From the NCBI GenBank assembly GCA_903879465.1, contig CAIRLQ010000027.1, positions 1 to 7,105 of the forward strand: DNA of 7,105 nt, written 5' to 3'. The DNA comes from an uncultured Opitutia bacterium. GTDB lineage: Bacteria > Verrucomicrobiota > Verrucomicrobiia > Opitutales > UBA953. The notes below the pieces were generated by a model that was not told the DNA's origin, did no database searches, and saw only the letters and a program-made list of their open reading frames with translations. A program made the translations under genes and the position numbers. Below, piece after piece: positions 6,529 through 7,105 of this stretch. Within the stretch, counting starts at the first letter, position 1, and each line of letters opens with the position of its first letter.

Positions 6529-6576
6529 AGCCTCCCAGTAACCGATTAAGTCGCAAGCCCACTGTTTAAATGGCGT

Positions 6577-6617
6577 TTATATGATTATAAATGATTGATA
6601 AATGATTTTAAACGATA
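6577..6617. repeat. Four phased ~10-bp tandem repeats over the exbB promoter
   Basis: ATAAATGATT occurs exactly at 6587-6596 and 6598-6607, with degenerate neighbours at 6577-6586 (TTATATGATT, 8 of 10) and 6608-6617 (TTAAACGATA, 7 of 10). The spacing of 10-11 bp is one helical turn, so the copies face the same side of the DNA. They cover the -35, spacer and -10 of the minus-strand promoter. This could be an array of regulator half-sites or a curved A/T-rich promoter. The unit only loosely resembles the GATAAT hexamers of Fur arrays. Confidence 0.45.
6584..6612 (-). promoter_or_regulatory. Sigma-70-like promoter for the exbB-dxs gene series
   Basis: Read on the minus strand, TTTAAA (6612-6607, 4 of 6 matches to TTGACA) is followed after 17 nt by a perfect TATAAT (6589-6584). 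The start point would fall near 6577, giving a leader of about 48 nt to the exbB start with GGGAGG near its end. Spacing, direction and the AT-rich setting all fit. No other promoter of comparable quality was seen further down the minus-strand series. Confidence 0.62.
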
Positions 6618-6656
6618 ATTTGCAGTATTTTGGAACAAATGTCAGGAACCTATCCT

Positions 6657-6684
6657 TTGACATCTCCCTAGGGGGGTTTACTCT
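6657..6684 (+). promoter_or_regulatory. Possible promoter of the gene starting at 6704
   Basis: A perfect -35 hexamer TTGACA (6657-6662) is followed, 16 nt on, by TACTCT (6679-6684), only a 3 of 6 match to TATAAT. The -35 overlaps the right arm of an imperfect dyad: TGTCAGGA (6640-6647) and TCC-TT-TGACA (6653-6662), with two extra T's. The start point would be near 6691, leaving a very short leader of about 13 nt, which agrees with the absence of a Shine-Dalgarno sequence before 6704. The -10 is weak, so confidence is low. Confidence 0.3.
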
Positions 6685-6703
6685 GATTTTACCCCACTTT
6701 ACT

Positions 6704-7105
6704 ATGAGACGTAATCGCTCAGGTTTCTCCCTCGTTCTGTCGCTCACCATGATGGCCGCCATGGTCTTGATGGTCATCGTCCTTGCTTCGTTCTTACAGG
6801 TCGAAAGCCGTCTAGCCCAAAGCCACTCCGGCTACCTTCGCGCCCGTTTCAACGCCCTCGCTTCCGCCAAGATCGCACTCGGCCAGCTGCAGCAACTCGC
6901 TGGCCCCGATCAACGTGTGACCATGCGTGCGGACATGTATGCGGATAATGATCAAGCGGTCAACGACGGCAGTTTCGACGGCGCGACGGTATCGCCTTCG
7001 CGTCCCACCCGTTTTAATAACTATTCTGGCAATAACGCCCCGAGCTCCGGCCGAATCTCGCACCAGAAGCGCTACCTCACCGGCGTCTGGGCCACGGGCG
7101 GCGTC
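6704..7105 (+). CDS. Pilin-like (pseudopilin) protein of a Verrucomicrobia family, 5' part
   Basis: An open frame of 134 codons starts with ATG at 6704 and is still open at the window end. The N-terminus MRRNRSG-FSLVLSLTMMAA has a short basic leader ending in glycine and a ~22-residue hydrophobic helix (residues 8-31). This is the class III signal cut by prepilin peptidase after G7. The usual glutamate at +5 is absent, as in PilX/GspK-type minor pseudopilins. Next come FLQVESRLAQ, ARFNALASAKIALGQLQQLAGPDQRVTMRADM (47-78) and KRYLTGVW (122-129). From memory the ARxNA..ALGxLQ..GPDQRVT and TGVW blocks belong to large, often >1000-residue, surface/pseudopilin proteins abundant in Verrucomicrobia (similar to Verru_Chthon cassette proteins). 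Family name is from recall. No clear ribosome binding site precedes the ATG; the gene is divergent from exbB. Confidence 0.72.
   Translation, partial: MRRNRSGFSLVLSLTMMAAMVLMVIVLASFLQVESRLAQSHSGYLRARFNALASAKIALGQLQQLAGPDQRVTMRADMYADNDQAVNDGSFDGATVSPSRPTRFNNYSGNNAPSSGRISHQKRYLTGVWATGGV

Noticed and set aside
6577..6777. Minus-strand small open frame of 66 codons across the exbB-pilin intergenic region
   Set aside because: It lies over an AT-rich promoter region and antisense to the pilin-like start, with no ribosome binding site or recognisable domain.

Overview
The window looks like a chromosomal segment of a GC-rich Gram-negative bacterium, most likely a member of the Verrucomicrobiota (perhaps an Opitutales-like lineage). 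The pointers are the pilin-like protein at the right edge, which carries a GPDQRVT block I associate with large Verrucomicrobia surface/pseudopilin proteins; a DUF6662-type outer-membrane protein; and GTAG-headed palindromes of the REP type between genes. The phylum call is inference from protein flavour, not from a marker gene.

Layout. Bases 1-908 (+) are the 3' part of an RNase R gene (end of the catalytic RNB domain plus the S1 domain). Bases 909-1007 hold a near-perfect Fur-type operator, followed by a gene (1008-1811, +) for an exported, probably outer-membrane protein. The convergent intergenic region 1812-2038 carries three related hairpins. Each has GTAG immediately 5' of a 9-bp stem with a 3-nt loop, and the stems differ by compensated base changes. 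The first doubles as the terminator of the + strand gene; the other two form an inverted pair (BIME-like).

From 6528 leftwards to 2039 there is one long, tightly packed minus-strand gene series: exbB-type proton channel, exbD, an M42 aminopeptidase, a DUF167/YggU protein, xseB and dxs. Junctions are 4-nt overlap, 10-nt gap, 4-nt overlap, 50-nt gap and 1-nt gap, so it is probably one operon joining membrane energisation, peptide turnover, DNA repair and the first step of MEP isoprenoid synthesis. A good sigma-70-like promoter for it (TTTAAA, 17 nt, TATAAT) lies in an AT-rich intergenic region and is overlaid by four phased ~10-bp repeats. On the other side of that region, a divergent + strand gene starts at 6704 and runs off the window. 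It encodes a protein with a type IV pilin-like N-terminus.

Functional links: ExbB/ExbD normally power TonB-dependent uptake across the outer membrane, and the Fur-type operator sits before the outer-membrane protein gene about 5 kb away, so iron supply may be a shared theme; this is inference. I saw no RNA genes, CRISPR arrays, complete insertion sequences or phage genes. Most of the window is ordinary core genome; the unusual parts are the REP-like cluster, the Fur-box gene and the promoter region with phased repeats.
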